Assembly (NCBI GenBank): GCA_950295325.1
Contig: OX485808.1
Location: 9,364,501-9,428,500 of the forward strand
Origin: Polytrichum commune
Taxonomy: Eukaryota; Streptophyta; Polytrichopsida; Polytrichales; Polytrichaceae
DNA: 64,000 nt
Direction: 5' to 3'
A program made the position numbers and the translations under genes. Below, piece by piece: positions 21,086 to 34,450 of this stretch. The notes under the pieces are model-generated. The model saw only the letters and a list, made by a program, of their open reading frames with translations, was not told where the DNA came from and did not search any database. The first letter of the stretch is position 1. The number at the start of each line of letters is the position of its first letter.

Positions 21086-22370
21086 ATCGTCATTGATACT
21101 AAATCTCTCACAATTTATTAGTCTCACCATGACATTGTGGAGGATGTTGAACATGTATCTTGAAAGTATTGGAAGGTGCATAATTGTATCATAACCCTTC
21201 ACATTGTAAATGTTTGGTACAAGGTTTGAATGGGACTATACTTGAATTTGTTTGTGAACATAATTAAAGTAAATGTTTTTAATTCTTTGTATATGATATT
21301 CTTGTATTTGAATCCAACCTTGTTTTTTTGAAGTAAGTAGTTGTGCAAAATTTCATATCTTCTCACAGTTGATTGTATTTCTTGTTTTGTTCTATCCGTG
21401 TTTACAACTTCTCTACTTCAACTTGTATATTTTGTTATCTTCGTAGTTATTAGTATCCCTTTAACTAGTATATGATTGCTATTGGTTGTGTTTTGAAAAG
21501 TACTTTGAATGGTTTAGGATTGGTACTACTAATTAAAACTAAATGAATGACAACTTGAATGGTATGGAATGTTTATTGCTCACATAGTCGGTTTCACAAT
21601 GCTATAGTATTCCCTTCATTATTTGGTACTTGTATGATTTATTTTTAAAAAATGCCAAAAATCAACCTCTCTAAACAATTACAAATAAATATAGGGTGCT
21701 AAAAAATACGTCAAAACACCTTTTTATTTACAAATAGGGAGGGAAAAAATATTGAGAGGTGCATAAATATCCCCCCAACAAATGTCCCATTGTCGCATGT
21801 GGTAACGAAACGTAAGGGTGTGTGATCGCCCCGAGCCTTGCTGATGTATGCAACTAAAACAATGAGGAGATTGTTATCATGTAGGAGATACATCATTGGG
21901 AAAGTCCCCACAAAACAAAAATATACAAGGTGTGGACTTATAGAGATTGGGTGAACATGGCAAACAATCACAAATTTAATGCCTTCTTCATCACCATGGT
22001 GCAAAAGCTTGTGAGGGGATCTAACATGGAGAAGGCTTCATTGAAAGAAACAAATGACTTAACAAAAATTCCCCAACAACAAGGTCTTCTACATTTTTAG
22101 GCAACAAATTGTCATCAAGAGGAAGGACTTGAATGAAGTTTTGGAGATTGTGAGGAAATGAGGTATTTGTGATCCCCAAATATAGTATATGCACATAACT
22201 TAATCTATTAACATTGGTGTGGTTTTTCCAATGAACAATTGAATGCGGCTTCTTGAAGATGTTTGAAGACGAGATTGTACAAAATTCTACACCACTGGTG
22301 TTTCAATATTTTTCTTGCTTCATGTAGATGGCAGTAGCATGCATTGGATAGCTTCGTGATCTTCGCATTT
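21086..22370. other. No recognised gene
   Basis: Intergenic. A minus-strand ORF (21711-22004, 97 codons) has non-random-looking composition but no family I recognise and no supporting splice signals. Confidence 0.4.
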
Positions 22371-22482
22371 GAGATTGTCACCTAGTGGTTTTCTCGCCTA
22401 ATACATAGATTGTCACATCATGGTTCTCTCGGCCAATACAAAGCTTGTCATATCGTGGTTTTTTCACCTAGTGCTGACCTTG
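22371..22482. repeat. About 36-bp minisatellite, 3 copies
   Basis: Three tandem units share ATTGTCAC then ATGGTT or GTGGTTTTCTC then GCCTAATACA. They differ at several positions. Confidence 0.7.
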
Positions 22483-22829
22483 AGACTTTTGTGTTACACG
22501 CTTGGGAGACATAAAACCTGGTGTATGTTTCAGTGATATTCGCAAAAGTAGTCATCAAGCCTAAAAAACAAATCATTTGATGAAAATCTTTAGAGTCAAC
22601 AAATTGGTGAACAATGTTCATGCAAAGATGCTCACGCAATCTCCTCTTGGGAACTCGTTGAACTTGGGTATTTAGCTTAGTTTTTTTCTCTTGAAGCTCT
22701 TTGTAGGCAATGCATTAAAATACTCTCAACAATAAATTGGAAGGAATTTGATATTATTGGATATCCACAAACGAGTTCCTACTCACGCATCCAATATAAC
22801 AACTTTCATCCACCATGTCAAACCCCATA
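22483..22829. other. Spacer, no gene seen
   Basis: Sequence between the 36-bp minisatellite and the decayed end of the LRR array. A 63-codon minus-strand ORF has no recognisable content. Confidence 0.4.
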
Positions 22830-25346
22830 ATCATTTTGGGAGCATCATCTAGGATTTGCATTTATAAAATGCAAATTCCTAGAACGCCTCGAGTGTGCAC
22901 ACTACAGATGATAATTCTTCCAGGGCCTCGCAATTCCACATCACGGGTTTCTTCAAACATGTCAACCCCCTACTCCTTCTCGGATCTTCTTCAATAATCT
23001 TTATCCACAAAAACTAAATTCCTCTAACTCCATGAGCGTGCACAATCCGGATGGAAATTCTTCCAAGGCCTCGCATTCCCACATGTACAGTTTCTTCAAA
23101 CATGCCAAACCCCCTAATCCTTCCGGGATCTTCTTCAATGATTTGCAACCATAGAAATATAATTCCTCCGATGCCACGAGCGTGCACACTCCCGATGGAA
23201 ATTCTTCCAAGGCCTCGCATTTCCACATCCCAAGTTTCTTCAAACATGTCAAACCCCATAATCCTTCCGGGACCTTCTTCAATGATTTGCAACCAAAGAA
23301 ATATAATTCCTCCAATGCCACGAGCGTGCACACTCCGGATGGAAATTCTTCCAAGGCCTCGCATTCCCACATGTCCAATTTTTTGAAACATGTCAAACCC
23401 CCTAGTCCTTCCGGGATCTTCTTCAATGATTTGCATCCACGAAAATTCAATTCCTCCAATGCCACGAGCGTGCGCACTCCAGATGGAAATTCCTCCAAGG
23501 CCTCGCATTCCCACATGTACAGTTCTTGCAAACATGTCAAACCCCCTAGTCCTTCCGGGATCTTCTTCAATGATTTGCATCCACGAAAATTCAATTCCTC
23601 CAATGCCACGAGCGTGCGCACTCCGGATGGAAATTCTTCCAAGGCCTCGCATTCCCACATGTCCAGTTCTTTCAAACATGTCAACCCCCTAGTCCTTCCG
23701 GGATCTTCTTCAATGATTTGCATCCACGAAAATTCAATTCCTCTAGTGCCATGAGCGTGCGCACTCAGGATGGAAATTCTTCCAAGGCCTCGCATCCCCA
23801 CATCCCAAGTTTCTTCAAACATGTCAAACCCCCTAATCCTTCCGGGACCTTCTTCAATGATTTGCAACCAAAGAAATATAATTCCTCCAATGCCACGAGC
23901 GTGCACACTCCGGATGGAAATTCTTCCAAGGCCTCGCATTCCCACATGTACAGTTTTTTCAAACATGTCAAACCCCCTAGTCCTTCCGGGATCTTCTTCA
24001 ATGATTTGCATCCACGAAAATTCAATTCCTCCAATGCCACGAGCGTGCGCACTCCGGATGGAAATTCTTCCAAGGCCTCGCATTCCGATATCAAAAGTTT
24101 CTTCAAACATGTCAAACCCCCTAGTCCTTCCGGGATCTTCTTCAATGATTTGGATCCACGAAAATTCAAATCCTCCAACGCCACGAGCGTGCACACTCTT
24201 GATGGAAATTCTTCCAAGGCCTCGCATTCCCACATCCAAAGTTTCTTCAAACATGTCAAACCCCCTAGTCCTTCCGGGACCTTCTTCAATGATTTGCAAC
24301 CAGAGAAATATAATTCCTCCAATGCCACGAGTGTGCGCACTCCGGATGGAAATTCTTCCAAGGCCTCGCATTCCCACATCCCAAGTTTCTTCAAACATGT
24401 CAAACCCCCTAATCCTTCCGGGATCTTCTTCAATGATTTGCATCCACGAAAATTCAATTCCTCCAATGCCACGAGCGTGCGCACTCCGGATGGAAATTCT
24501 TCCAAGGCCTCGCATTCCCACATGTACAGTTTTTTCAAACATGTCAAACCCCCTAGTCCTTCCGGGATCTTCTTCAATGATTTGCATCCATTAAATGCCA
24601 ATTCCTCCAATGCCACGAGCGTGCGCACTCCGGATGGAAATTCTTCCAAGGCCTCGCATTCCCACATGTAGAGTTGTTTCAAACATGCCAAACCCCCTAG
24701 TCCTTCCGGGATCTTCTTCAATGATTTGCATCCATTAAATGCCAATTCCTCCAATGCCACAAGCGTGCGCACTCCGGATGGAAATTCTTCCAAGGCCTCG
24801 CATTCCCACATCCCAAGTTTCTTCAAACATGTCAAACCCCCTAGTCCTTCCGGGATCTTCTTCAATGATTTGCATCCATTAAATGCCAATTCCTCCAATG
24901 CCACAAGCGTGCGCACTCCGGATGGAAATTCTTCCAAGGCCTCGCATTCCTCCATCCCAAGTTTCTTCAAACATGTCAAACCCCCTAGTCCTTCCGGGAT
25001 CTTCTTCAATGATTTGCAACCATAGAAATATAATTCCTCCAATGCCACGAGCGTGCGCACTCCGGATGGAAATTCTTCCAAGGCCTCGCATTCCCACATG
25101 TAGAGTTGTTTCAAACATGCCAAACCCCCTAGTCCTTCCGGGATCTTCTTCAATGATTTGCATCCATTAAATGCCAATTCCTCCAATGCCACAAGCGTGC
25201 GCACTCCGGATGGAAATTCTTCCAAGGCCTCGCATTCCTCCATCCCAAGTGTCTTCAAACATGTCAAACCCCCTAGTCCTTCCGGGATCTTCTTCAACGA
25301 TTTGCATTGTAAAATGTTTAATTCTTCCAGAGAAGTTAATTTTTGA
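22830..25346 (-). repeat. 144-bp LRR-encoding tandem array, 16 clear units plus decayed ones
   Basis: Each unit encodes two LRRs (LVALEELxFxGCKSLKKIPE and GLGGLTCLKKLxMWECEALE). Units are nearly identical at DNA level. Eleven lie in the open frame of the PNL gene. Five more (to 23001) follow a premature TGA (23767-23765) and a one-base deletion at about 23676. One or two badly degraded units continue to about 22830. Because 144 is divisible by three, several wrong frames stay open across the array and give long spurious ORFs on both strands. Confidence 0.95.
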
Positions 25347-28300
25347 AGTCCATTGGGAAACTCATCCAATGTTGTACAGTCTATGAAAGTAAGTTCTTTG
25401 AGTGTTTTGAAATGGATAACATCAAATGGAAGAGATCTTGAAATTCGGCCCTCAGATATTTCAAGTATACTTAATTTTTCCGAATGATTTTTGGCAATTC
25501 TTTTCATGTCATTGTCAAATATATGTTGCGTTGCCAAATAATTATCACATTTCGTATTGAAATGGATCCTCAACCTTTTCAGATTGGTTGTTCCCATGAA
25601 GATAGCAAAAAGAAAGTGCACATCCTCGCAATTTTGAACACTTAACAATCGTAGACCTTGCACTTGTAAAGTTCTTGGATATGTCAATATTTTTTTCATA
25701 TTTGTAAATGACATGCCTTCAATCAATCTTGTGTCCTGCATGGAAAACAAACATTAGACAATGAAACATATATTTATATATCTTAGTTTTTTCTTGGTTA
25801 TGGTTACATTTTTGAGTTTCAAATCATAACTTCATAATGATTTTGTAAAGACATTTGTTTGTGTGCCACATACCTTTTGATTGCAATAATTAATGAATGT
25901 GGATGAAGAAAAATCCCATATTCGAGAGCCTTGGTATTCTTTTTCTTTTTCCACAATCATACGACCCATATCCCGCAATTGATCATGCATATCCAAACCA
26001 CCATTTTGGTCAACTTTTAGCAATGATTTGTCTTGCAACCTTTCAAAAGTTTGCTTTATAATGTTATCATCATCATCATCATCAAAGCATCGAAGTATTG
26101 TGTTTTTTGTAGATCGCAAGCCACCAATCCACGAGTCTTTGCAAAAGAAACAACATATATCCAAGAACATGTTCTTTTCCCTTTCATTAAGCTCATCGAA
26201 ACTTGTGCGTAATGTATTCCAAATTTTGTGATCTCCACTTCCATCATGCCTTGCCCTCAACAATCTTTGCAATCTTCGTTCCCATATTCTCAAACGTTTT
26301 TCCCCATTTAAGGAACTACCCATCACTTCCAAACTCAACGGGAGTCCATCACAAGCCTTCACAATTTCCTTGACTACATATGTCAAGTATGGCAAGCATG
26401 GCTGGTTGGTTGTAAAATTTGCATGCATCGAAAATAACTCCAATGATTGTTGCATGTCAAGGATTTTCACATCCACTTTGCCAACCGTAGGTACGTATGC
26501 TTCCAAGGACTTCCATTCACGAGAAGTGGCAATGAATTTACTTCCATCGCCATCTTGAAACTCATGATTGCCCAATAGTTCTTTGAGTTGACTTGCTTCA
26601 CCAACATTGTCCACAACAATAAGGATTTTTTGTGAACTTTGTAATTGGGCCAAAATCTCTCGTCCTTCCAATAATGTTTTGGTTTCGGGTAGCGTTTTCA
26701 CATTTGTTAGCTTGTATTTCAATGCAAAAGTACAACTTTCATCTTTCAAGGCATTTACAAAGACTGTTGCATCAAATTGGTGGGACATGTGATCACTTAA
26801 AGCAGTTGCAAATGTTGATTTGCCAATTCCACCCATGCCCACAAACCCCACACTTCCAACATGTTGAAGTAGTTTTTCCAATTTTGGCATCTGCTCTTTG
26901 AGGCCAATCAATTTGGGATCCTCCTTTGTGTTGTATCCCCCCTACAAAATGTCAATATACCAAGTTAATTCGTTGTTGTCGAATGAATAACATAAGTGAC
27001 TTGAGCTCTTATATTGTTTTGCATCATGAAGTATGTGATATAATTATTTGTCAAGATTCATCCAATTTTCTTTGCAAATAAAATATTGACAAAGTTGTAT
27101 TCACCTCATGTCGCATTTGATCTGACGATGCGTTTTTTGATTGCTCTTCAATTTCCGATAACGAGGTTGTATTACCAAGCTTTAAACCAAAAAGCAATGT
27201 GGGCTCATTGAATTGCTCGGTGCCTCCAACATCATGGAAAGTCTTAAGGATTGCATCATTCTTTAATTCTCTCAAAGTCTTATGAATATCAAGGAATGTT
27301 GGCCTTCTTGAAGGTTCCCCGGACCAACATTTATGTATCAATGATTTCAATGGTTCCGAACAAGCTTGAGGGAGCTCGGGTCTCTCACCATTCAAGATAG
27401 AATTCTTGTAAGTACGAAAAAGAGAGCCATCAAAATTTCTTTTTCTTAAAAGGATCTCAGAGCACACCATGCCGAAACTAAAGACGTCCATTTTGAATGC
27501 ATCTACATTTGAACTTCTTTCAAGAACCTCAGGTGCCGTATACCCAGGAGTTCCATATAAACCTGTGGGCACCTTTGAAGAGTTTGTCACTTCAATTTTG
27601 GAAATACCAAAATCAACCAGCTTCACATGCACATGCTTCACACTAGTTGAATCGTTTAAAAGTAGGACCACATTATCAGGCTTCAAGTCACGATGGGCGA
27701 CTTCCATGTCGTGAAGGTAGCACATTCCGCTTGCGATTTGCAACATTATATCAATTGCATTTTCTTCATTGAATGAGGTTTGTTGATTTAAGAAACGTAA
27801 CAAATCCATAGTTCCACGCTCGGTGACAATTTCAAACATTCTTTTTTCTTTGCCTTGATTGTTCCTCCTCATCGAGCCACAACACAACAACTTGATGTTC
27901 GGATGATCCTTCGTAAAGCCACAACCAAACAACTTGATGATGTTTGGATGATTCAATCCTCCCAATATACTCGCTTCTTTCCAAACCATTGCTTCATGCT
28001 CTAGGCCTTTCACTTCGATGACCTTTGTGACAGTATCAAATCCTAACCATTTTGTGGAGTATACACTTCCTGATGCACCTCCACCCAAAGGAGCACGACG
28101 CCTTCCATATTCAGGGCAAGGGTAGTCATGAGGAAAAATGATGCTATCCAATTCACCACCTTTTGCCCTTTGAAGATCCTCTACTCGTCCCATTAGATAC
28201 CGTACAAGCGTGCAATCTTTGCAACTTGCACTTTTGCACATTTTCAAGTGCTTTGAAAACCTTTCATACATTGAATTATGGTCCTCGTCAACTTCATCAA

Positions 28301-28718
28301 TGCACGTTGGAAAAAATGTCGTAGAACTTTCAATCCTCAAGATTTCAGGTTCTCGACTTTGAAAAAAATGACAAAATATGTTGCACATTGTGTGGAAGGA
28401 ACACTCAAAGTCCTTGAGAAGTTCTCTGAAGGTCTCTTTGTTATTCATTTGTTTCACGACAACTCGACACCAATCATCATTGCAACATTCTTCTATCACA
28501 CCCCTTGCCTTCTTCACAACGAGGAGCATGTCTTCCTCCACTTGACGAAAGACATCCCCATGTGAACCCTCAACAATTGTTTCAATTGCTTGCACACCCT
28601 TGCGGAAGTTGTCCAACAAATTTTCACATTGTCGTCTATTCAAAACTTCTTCTGGCAATGGCAGATTCGGAAAATTTGCAATCTCCATTGGTACCCGTAG
28701 AAAACTTGTCATTCTCAA
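23765..28718 (-). CDS. Kinase-NB-ARC-LRR (PNL-class) resistance-type protein
   Basis: Three exons: 28718-27105, 26941-25874 and 25735-23765, with GT..AG introns, all phase 0; about 1550 residues. Exon 1: a helical N-terminus, then a kinase (about 208-485) with GGGASGSVY, Lys232, HRDLKPDN (342-349), DFG (369-371) and APE, so probably catalytically competent. Exon 2: NB-ARC with P-loop GMGGIGKS, kinase-2 ILIVVDNV, RNBS-B-like SKFIATSREW, GLPLSLEV and MHD (LDMHDQLRDMG). Exon 3: a linker then LRRs. Family knowledge: NB-ARC proteins are intracellular immune receptors switched by ADP/ATP at the P-loop and MHD. The kinase in place of a TIR or coiled coil marks the moss PNL class. The C-terminus is shortened by a TGA; five further LRR units lie beyond it. 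Whether the short form works is unknown. Confidence 0.85.
26066..26086 (-). repeat. Asp-coding trinucleotide run in the NB-ARC exon
   Basis: An ATC/GAT repeat encodes six to seven Asp residues in a loop between the helical domain and the MHD region (RCFDDDDDDNIIK). Probably length-variable. Confidence 0.7.
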
Positions 28719-31700
28719 TACTGGTGATTTCTTGTTTCCATAAAATTGTTGTGATAAAAATTGCTAATTGCGCAAATTGAGTAGTATACACCTTCAAGCA
28801 CAATTATAATGAGATGCAAAAGTAAGTGTTATGATTGATTCTAGAAGATATGAATTTCCAATATACAAGGCATATCAATATATTACTAGCAACCCCAAAT
28901 CAAGCATGTTGACATTCAAGTGCTCACATGAAAATCATCAATATGTTATGATACAAAGCAATTGTTGCCATTATTTTATAAAAACAAAAATTGACATGAT
29001 TATAGGAACCACTAAGGGATTGGAAGGCCAAACTCCAATCTCAAGGTTTTTTGGATATTATGTTTGATGTAGAGAATTTCTATTTTATTGGATTCCTTTC
29101 TCCCATAGCTTGTATACAAAAATTCTATATAAATACCCAAGGTACAAAATACACATATGGAGTGTTATTATTTTTTAATCTCATTTCATACTTATAACTA
29201 GTTAACATTTATATGGATGCAAGCTCAATGAACATTTTTATAATGTTTGTCATGAACTCAATCACCTGGCTTATATTGTACATGAAATAACAAGGGATTT
29301 GTTGAATACACTTGCAAAGCATTAAAACATCAAAGAATTGGGGGATGTAATTAAAATTCCAAACCTGATAAAGTGAAAAACCTTGGAGACTTGTTTGAAG
29401 TGAATAACATCGCCTAGTACGCTCGGTCTTTGGAGTCCCATGTTCACCATGGAAAATGCTAATGCTCAAATGTCCTTATAAAGTGGGCATAATGCATGTT
29501 CTAGCTTAACAACAGTTGGCTTCAGGGCATTGATGATTTGCATGTTATGAAATCATCTCATATATGAGTATTGAATTTCAATGTTTATGAACACCTGCAC
29601 ATGGTCATCATGAAATCAACTAAAACCATTTTGAAGTGCATTGGTGTAACTATGAGTTTGTCTTATACAACTAAGCAAAGCAAAGCAACACTCTCTTCAC
29701 AAATTCATCATGACAATTATTTCATTTACGCATAAGGAAGATAGATTACACATCAGCCATACTACTTAGGTCAAGCACTATGTGTCAAAAAGGAATGCTC
29801 CCTACATCCTACAATCTACCTATGTATTACACGGACAAAAAATGAACCTCATACAAGCCACGTAAAGACTACCTTCAAACACCAAATCAAGAATTTCATG
29901 TTGGTCTCTTCATGACTCTTCATAACATGAAATAACCTAGAGAAACAAATAGTCGCAAGTCCTCATATACCCATTCCCCACTAGGATGAAAGCAATACAT
30001 GCATAGAATGTCACTTTAGGTCAAATACAATAAAGTATAATTTTTTGCCTTTAACTATGACAAAGTAGTGCAAAAAATGTATAGAATGGGAGTTTAGGTA
30101 TTAGGCGGAGAAAGTTATATCAACAAAGTCAAACACACATGGTGATCCAATGAAGGACCTACACCAAACTCAACATTGTGCTACATTCAAGAAGGAAATC
30201 CCCCAAGTATGGCTTACAATTAATGATAGCCATGTTGAGGGGTCCATAACGTAATTTGCTAAGCCATGTATAGATTTGTAGTGGACACAGTCCACAAGAC
30301 TAATGCGAGATCTTTAGTGTTGACTTCGGGTTAAAGTTGTTCCAAAAAGAAAAAAATTGAGGTATATGGGATTCTAAAGTTTCAACTTACAAAGCTACCA
30401 CGAATTCTTGGCTCTAATACATGCGACAATCTCAAAAACTTGAACCAACAAATACATGACACAATAAAACCACCTTCAAAACACCATATCAACAAACTCA
30501 AAATCTTAATATAAACTTGATCATACCCTCAAGAACCACTCTATCAAGGTTTGAACAATTTTCCACTTGGAGCATTCACAGTTGTCCAGCTTGAGGTAAT
30601 GTATTGATGCACACCTTGGAGAAAGTTTGATAGATACCTCACCGACGTCTACAACACCACCAAAACATGTCCACTATTGAATCGACCTCATAACCTAAAC
30701 TCCGTATGCCCAACAAAGACGACACCAATCATTGAATAGAACACAACATTTAACTCAATAGTACTACCTCCCAATATTCCAACAACGTGAGTACAAATTT
30801 TGAACAATTTTGCAACACTTTTAGGGATTTTTCAAATGTCTCCCAAATGGCCATTTCCTTGATAGGTTCCAATGATTAACAAACCATTCTAAACATGATC
30901 ATGATCTATTCTTCCATAGACATAAGTAATCTTTTCTTGAATCCTAGTAAAGTGCAACAGAATAAAAATGATGACAACATATCATGGTGTTAAGACGAGA
31001 TGTTGAGTAGCATATGCACACACGGGAGTTTAAAGATGCATGGCTTATGCTACGAATCACTAGCACACCACGACATAGTGTTGAGTTGGTACAAGCAACC
31101 CAACACAACTCTAACAACCACACACTCTATGTCAAGCAGAAAACAAAATCTTTTCCCTACAAACAACCTCTTGCTCAACATGGACGGAAGTGAGGCTTTT
31201 GCCACGACAAAGAAAAGAGACAAAAGAAAGGGGGTAAATTAGTTTACTAATGAGGCTCAACCTAAAAGTTATCAAAATCAGACTCATTGTACCTAAGGGT
31301 TCTGAGACTAGGCACTTGTGGATAATAGTGTTGTCATTTCACTACCACCTAGAGGTTGGCGGGTAGTCTGATCTCACTCTTATTTGTCTTGCTATTGGTG
31401 TGACCTTGTCATATTGGTGAATCACCTAAATGGGGGAACCCACAATGAGTAAGTTAGTGGAGGGAAACTTATCTACTAACTTAGTGATTGTCAGTCCAAT
31501 CTACAAATGCAAACAAAAAGTTTCTAGAGCATCTTAGCACTCCCATAGCTGAAGTTCTTGGGGGCCTTGGCGGTGTGTCAAAGATGGATAGGTTGGCAAC
31601 CCTACGCTTAGTCCATCAACAACAAAACAATTTAAACAAACAAAATGGACGTGAACATGATACCAAAATACAAACGAACATGATGGAAAGATAATTACCA

Positions 31701-31946
31701 CTAAATTAACCTTGTATAATTTTTGCATTCAAATTTGGTTTTTAAACTTGAAATGACTATTTGTATTCTAAGGTCACATGATCCCCACTATTCTAACAAA
31801 TAGCATGACATCCAAGAAATGACATTACATTCAAGAAATAGCATTGCAATCTAAGTAATGACAAGAAACCAAAAAATACAATACAATTCCCTAGTTATGG
31901 TCTTTGAGATGTGAGCATTTTGTGGTCACTTTTGATTGGACGCCTA
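28719..31946. other. Intergenic, no recognised gene
   Basis: About 3.2 kb of AT-rich sequence. ORFs are short, overlap on both strands and show no domain. Old degraded repeats are likely, but I cannot name them. Confidence 0.45.
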
Positions 31947-32010
31947 TACAGTAGCCTCCCACCTAAGTACGCGACTTGAACCTGGGAGGATTGTGCGTAC
32001 TTAGCCGGTA

Positions 32011-32227
32011 GGTGCGCACTTTAGAGTTTAGGGTTCCTAATCGCTTGAAGGTGCGCACTTTAGGGTTTAGGGTTCCTCATCACTTGAAGGTGCGCACTTT
32101 AGGGTTTAGGGTTCCTCATCGCTTGAAGGTGCGCACTTTAGGGTTTAAGGTTCCTCATCGCTTGAAGGTGCGCACTTTAGGGTTTAGGGTTCCTCATCGC
32201 TTGAAGGTGCGCACTTTAGGGTTTAGG
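32011..32227 (+). repeat. 39-bp minisatellite with TTTAGGG telomere-like core
   Basis: About six units of GGTGCGCACTTTAGGGTTTA then GGGTTCCTCATCGCTTGAA, with few differences between them. The unit includes two adjacent copies of the plant telomere word but is not a telomere array. Confidence 0.9.
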
Positions 32228-32262
32228 GCTCCTCATCGGTTGATTCGGTTGATTCGGCTGCA

Positions 32263-32461
32263 ATGTCGAAGAAACCGAGCGGGAAACGCCTCAATGAGTC
32301 CCAACGATGTGAGATCATAGCGAAGTTGAGCAAGACGGATGCACACAGTAAAAGGGCTATCGCGGCGAGTACGATGTTAGTGAAGGAGCTATCAGAAAGG
32401 TGTGGGAGAAGCGGGAGCAAATCCTAGAGCGATCTGCTTTAATGTCTTATGAAGCTAAATG
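32263..32461 (+). pseudogene. Pogo-type transposase N-terminus (HTH), frameshifted
   Basis: From ATG 32263 the frame reads MSKKPSGKRLNESQRCEIIA, typical of the CENP-B/pogo helix-turn-helix start. After about 33 codons the homologous reading continues in another frame (YDVSEGAIRKVWEKREQILE) and stops by about 32461. The DDE domain is absent, so the product cannot transpose. It supports assignment of the host MITE to the pogo group. Confidence 0.7.
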
Positions 32462-32578
32462 ACAATCCATGACATGTTGAACTAAATAAATGTGAACCCT
32501 ATTTTTTTGGGAAAATAATACGTACTTTACCGGGATGCGTACTTAAACGGGTGCGTACTTAGGCGGGAGGCTACTGTA

Positions 32579-34450
32579 CTTGAATGGCATATGACAAGGC
32601 TTGTAGTGAAGAATGGACACCAAATATTCATGGCTTGGGATGAGATTGGAATATGTGCTCAAAATTTAGAAACCAACTTAGGCCCAAAAACTTGGGAAGT
32701 TTTTATGATCACTTAAAGAGAGAAATAATTACCACTAAAAGAACTCCTATAATTATTGCGTCCAACTTTAAATGATTGTTTGCGTGCTTCACAATTGTTA
32801 AACTCATATGAGACAATTCCCAATTTGATCCACCTCTCAAGATTGTATGTAATCAAAGATTATAATGAGAAGCATCATGCTCCGCATCATGGGCAACACT
32901 TGCATGATGGTTTGCTTCACAAACACCATCTAGGTATGGGAATGAGCTTACCGCCAAGTTTTAGTGGCGAATTTAGATAATGCAATCTAAATTGCAAGGA
33001 TTATGGGTAAATAATATTCTACAAATTTTTAATATATTGAATCCTACAATGTTTTGAGGCAAGAGTTCTCGTATTTTCTACTAAAGGAAATTGTGTGCAA
33101 TATCATAGTACACTAGTATGCAATTCTTCATAGTTACGTGGTGGAGTCTAACATGGAAGAGTGTTGTTCATGACACTCAAACCATCTTATCCTTGAATCC
33201 TTGGACCACATCAATCGTCGTGCCATTCTTCCATTCACATCTCACTCTGACCATTGGCAATTTAGATTTGCTCCAACCAGGTCAAGGTTGAAGAATTTGA
33301 GTTTTGGCTGAAATATTGTGAAATAAGAATTACCAAACTCCCAAGATTTTCAAAGCTCAAACTCTCAACTCAAGCTACATTGTAAAGGATGCTTAAGTGC
33401 CATTCTTGCTTTGATTACTCACTTAGAGCATGACAACTATACACTTGCACAACCCATTGAGAGCTTGAGGAAAATAGTCAAACTCTCTTTGGTTTGAGCT
33501 TGGGATGGAATCTTGTCCAATTCAAGTATCAAACTCCCTAGAAATGTATAAGTTCTCAACTCAAGTTCGCGTGTAAAGGTGACTAAGAAAATCAACCGCT
33601 CCTACTTCAATTTGAATGATGTAATTCAAAACCAAGGTGTACCATGGAGTTTTTACTTGGGATTTGTAACTCCTCAAAATTTGTCAAGGCTCTTTGTAGA
33701 ATTGCCTACTTGGGAAAGGCCACTAATTGCATTAAACAACACTTTATCCAAAAAATTAATTGCAAACACATATATTAATTGCAAAATTGATATCACGTGC
33801 CAAAGGCTTGAGATTGTCTAAATGCATATTTTTGTGAACATGGAGAAAATCGATCTTTCAGCCGGATCGTAATCATGGTGGGTAGCCCCATTACTTCACA
33901 TCTACACTCACAAAATCCCAAAATTTTCTTGCAATGAGAGACCTACTCGGGTAACCTAAGGATGGCCACATGAAACAAAACACACTTCTTCATTATCTCT
34001 ACACTTACAAAGTGAGAAAATGATTGTGGAAGTTGGGGATTTTAGTGTGGAGGAACGATAAGTGCGGGCACAATCCACACCACACTTGGATGTTTCTCTT
34101 CAGTGCAAGCCCCAACAACTGTTTTGAACAAAAAGATAAGCTTCCAAAAACAACCCACAAGGATGCAAAACATGAAAGAAAATGCAGATCACTGCTTACT
34201 TGTTGGTGCACATCTCCAAGCTTTGTTCTCGCATTCTACCACTTCGAGTCACCTTTTGGGTAGCAAATCACCAGATGATGTGGAAAAAAATATGCCCGTG
34301 AATCCCAACAATGTGTCCCTCCTCCACTTCACTTCACTTGAGTCTCCATGAACTAAGATCTCCATAATCCTTTTGAAAGTGGAGGCTTCAAAAAAACTCA
34401 ATTTTTGCTACACCACTATTTACACATAAACTTCGGCAACAACCAGATGT
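32579..34450. other. Intergenic, no recognised gene
   Basis: About 1.9 kb with only short unsupported ORFs. Confidence 0.45.

Larger units (their letters stand above)
31949..32576 (+). mobile_element. Pogo/Tigger-type MITE (628 bp)
   Basis: Terminal inverted repeats begin CAGTAGCCTCCC(A/G)CCTAAG and match at 23 of 24 bases. The element is flanked by TA (31947-31948 and 32577-32578). Extra copies of GTGCGTACTTA lie just inside both ends. It keeps the first part of a transposase gene and a minisatellite, so it is a deletion derivative of a pogo-like element. Confidence 0.85.

Noticed and set aside
21711-22004. 97-codon minus-strand ORF as a gene
   Set aside because: No homology recognised and no splice or promoter support; kept only as a note in the intergenic entry.
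23001-25386. Long ORFs in other frames and on the plus strand across the LRR array (up to 528 codons)
   Set aside because: The 144-bp unit is divisible by three, so any frame open in one unit stays open through the array. Only the frame giving LxxL repeats in phase with the NB-ARC exon is real.
32011-32227. Interstitial telomere
   Set aside because: TTTAGGG occurs only twice per 39-bp unit and the array lies inside a TA-flanked MITE.
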